Source: Eudorina sp. 2006-703-Eu-15 (taxonomy: Eukaryota > Chlorophyta > Chlorophyceae > Chlamydomonadales > Volvocaceae). From it: DNA of 64,000 nt. The translations under genes were made by a program, and so were the position numbers. Below, one piece after another: positions 62,306-64,000 of the stretch. The DNA lies in assembly GCA_003117195.1 (NCBI GenBank), contig BDSI01000017.1, positions 1,043,362-1,107,361 of the forward strand, read 5' to 3'. Under the pieces are notes generated by a model. The model searched no databases, was not told the origin of the DNA, and was given only the letters and a program-made list of their open reading frames with translations. Numbering within the stretch: the stretch's first letter is position 1; each line of letters starts with the position of its first letter.

Positions 62306-64000
62306 AAGACTCGCAGAGCGGCACTGTGGCTGGGCCGCGCTGGTGCTGCAGCCTTCGCTGACTGCGGTATCCCAGGCGAAGCCGGAGGACATGAGATGCG
62401 TGGAGAGCGCCGCGGGATGGCCGCAGTGATATCTGCTCGTGCCAGGGGCGGCAGATGCCTTAGGCAGCCGTATTAGCAACAGGGTTTACCGGCGCCCCCC
62501 GGATGATCATCACCATATCAAGTTAGATCACTGTCTGGGGTGTCGTTCCCGCCCGGCGAACGTCGGGGTGATCCGTACGGTGTCTTGACGTCTGGCGCGG
62601 CTAGAGTGTTTCCCTGGCCTGAACGCACTGCATGTGTCAAGAGCAGGTGCACGGTCACTTACTGAGTCATATGGTGCTGGCAAATGCATGGCCGCATCGG
62701 CCAGGCTCATGCTTCGCCACATTGTAGTTGCCTGATTGGGGACGGGAATACAGGAAAGACTGTGGGTCGCCGGTGGTTTGTTGAGTGTGGATAGGTGCTC
62801 ATTGACAGCGCCAAGGTTGCCTGAGGGACTCAGCTGCAGCGCGATGTTGCCTGCTGGACAACTGGAACGGAGCGTGATGATTTATAATCTTTGATCCATG
62901 CCGTACTGCCCACCTCTTTCAGACCCAGTACGGAACTGTTGCAAGCTGCAATGCCTAGGGTCGACCGGTTCCATGGGCCGGTTGGACAGCGTGCACCAGT
63001 GCTTATGCAGTAGGCCCCGAAGCGGCCCACAAATGGACTCGGCTGGATTCGGTGGAATACTGCCAGTGCTGTTACATGGCTTCCCTCAGGAAGGCGGTGA
63101 CTGAGGGCCATAGGGCGCTTGCGCCCCTTACGTCCCGTCCTCGTGCCTCCCTGCGTCGGCTGCAGCGAGGGGCTGTGCCGCGGCCCCTGCACTGCGAATG
63201 GGACAGCGATGGCCACCGGCCCCATGCGGGATGAATGTCATTCAGCAATCAGCACACAACCCATCGACCTGCCCCTCCCTCCCCCGACCTGCAAAACCCC
63301 GAAGGGCGCGCGGCACATCCCTCCCCTCCCCTGGTGTGCGCGGGGGTTCCTTCAATCCTTCACAGCCATGCTTTGGTGATACGCCCCAGACCGTATGTGC
63401 TAATCTCCGTCAAAAACCCTGCTCCACCATAACGACGCATGGAAACGGACGACATCAACTATGCGTCTATGCCTAACAATTACGATCGTGAGCACGCGGG
63501 ACCATGGTACTCGGGACCATGGTACGCGGGACCATGCGAACAAGCAAGTGCAGCAAGCAGCAGCAGATGGGTTGCCGCCTGGGCGAGTAGGTAAAATCGC
63601 CTACCACGTCGACCCAGAAAAAAACCAACACCGGGGCCCCCAACGGGCCCGGCTTGCAGGGCGCACAACCACAAACCGTGAACAGAGAGCAACCGCCTTG
63701 CGTGTAGGCGTCTGCAGGGTAACGATACGGCAAACCCCGCGGGTCGGCAGCATCCTGCCCTCGCGAACGCCACGTCTCGTTTCCATGTCTGTGACCAACC
63801 GGAGCTCGGGGCGGCGGGGGCAGATCGCCGCCCAGTCGGGGCCACCGCGACCCACCACCCCACCCTACCCCACCTAGCCCTTGTGGTGGAGCGAGCTCTG
63901 AACGACCCATTCAGCCATACGGCAAACCCAACCGATCAACCCGGCCATGAGACACACCGTTATTGTTTCCACATCCGCGTACGCCGCCTACACAAACACA
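62306..64000. other. No gene identified at the right edge
   Basis: Several open frames exist on both strands (for example minus 62,830-63,225) but none has a motif or a splice-consistent continuation. A short doublet of CGGGACCATGGTA-type units lies at 63,498-63,535. The start of this stretch presumably contains the TOM7 3' UTR. Confidence 0.4.

Noticed and set aside
1..64000. tRNA and rRNA genes
   Set aside because: No cloverleaf-like sequence with intact A and B boxes at normal spacing, and no rRNA-like stretch, was seen by eye; a tRNAscan/Infernal run would be decisive.

Overview
The window looks like nuclear DNA of a green alga (Chlorophyta, probably volvocine/Chlamydomonas-like). The signs are very high GC, many short GT-AG introns, CAG-encoded polyglutamine, a DIRS-type tyrosine-recombinase retrotransposon next to an endonuclease/reverse-transcriptase LINE, and host genes of plant/algal type (a Rubisco-LSMT-like SET protein, TOM7). 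I did not see the TGTAA poly(A) signal expected for Chlamydomonadales just downstream of the host genes, so the order is uncertain.

Layout. (A) About 1-44,300 is a mosaic, repeatedly duplicated locus. Its building blocks are, mostly on the minus strand: (i) genes for trypsin-like serine proteases with a helical N-terminal module and a conserved C-terminal tail (complete-looking copies 25,820-28,939, 31,767-34,592 and a divergent 39,322-42,276; partial copies at 1-1,172, 1,568-2,574, 6,990-7,623 and 8,126-9,078); (ii) two copies of a protein-kinase-like gene (4,285-6,014 and 36,605-38,338); (iii) shorter conserved segments of unknown role. One partial copy has a different, SAM-like N-terminal exon in the same splice phase. 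(B) Mobile elements are inserted in the array: two head-to-tail LINE copies (9,333-16,174), an AT-richer candidate TIR element (16,170-17,391), a DIRS-like element (18,907-24,015) that itself contains an hAT-like MITE (20,142-20,377), a SINE-like insertion (43,280-43,508), and a 523/535-bp insertion present in two units. (C) About 45,000-64,000 is ordinary single-copy genic DNA: two polyQ/low-complexity genes (45,298-48,544; 49,250-51,969, the latter ending in a TFIIS-N-like helical domain), a SET-domain methyltransferase (52,969-56,716), a minus-strand protein with four hnRNP-Q-acidic-domain-like repeats (58,277-61,718), and, divergently from it, a 55-residue TOM7 (61,976-62,305).

The most interesting content is region A: modular proteases with an intact His-Asp-Ser triad and exchangeable N-terminal modules, co-amplified with kinases that keep every catalytic motif, in a fast-rearranging array. 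This layout is reminiscent of conflict/immune-type gene clusters; that role is inference only. All exon models below were made by eye from splice signals, reading phase and comparison between copies.
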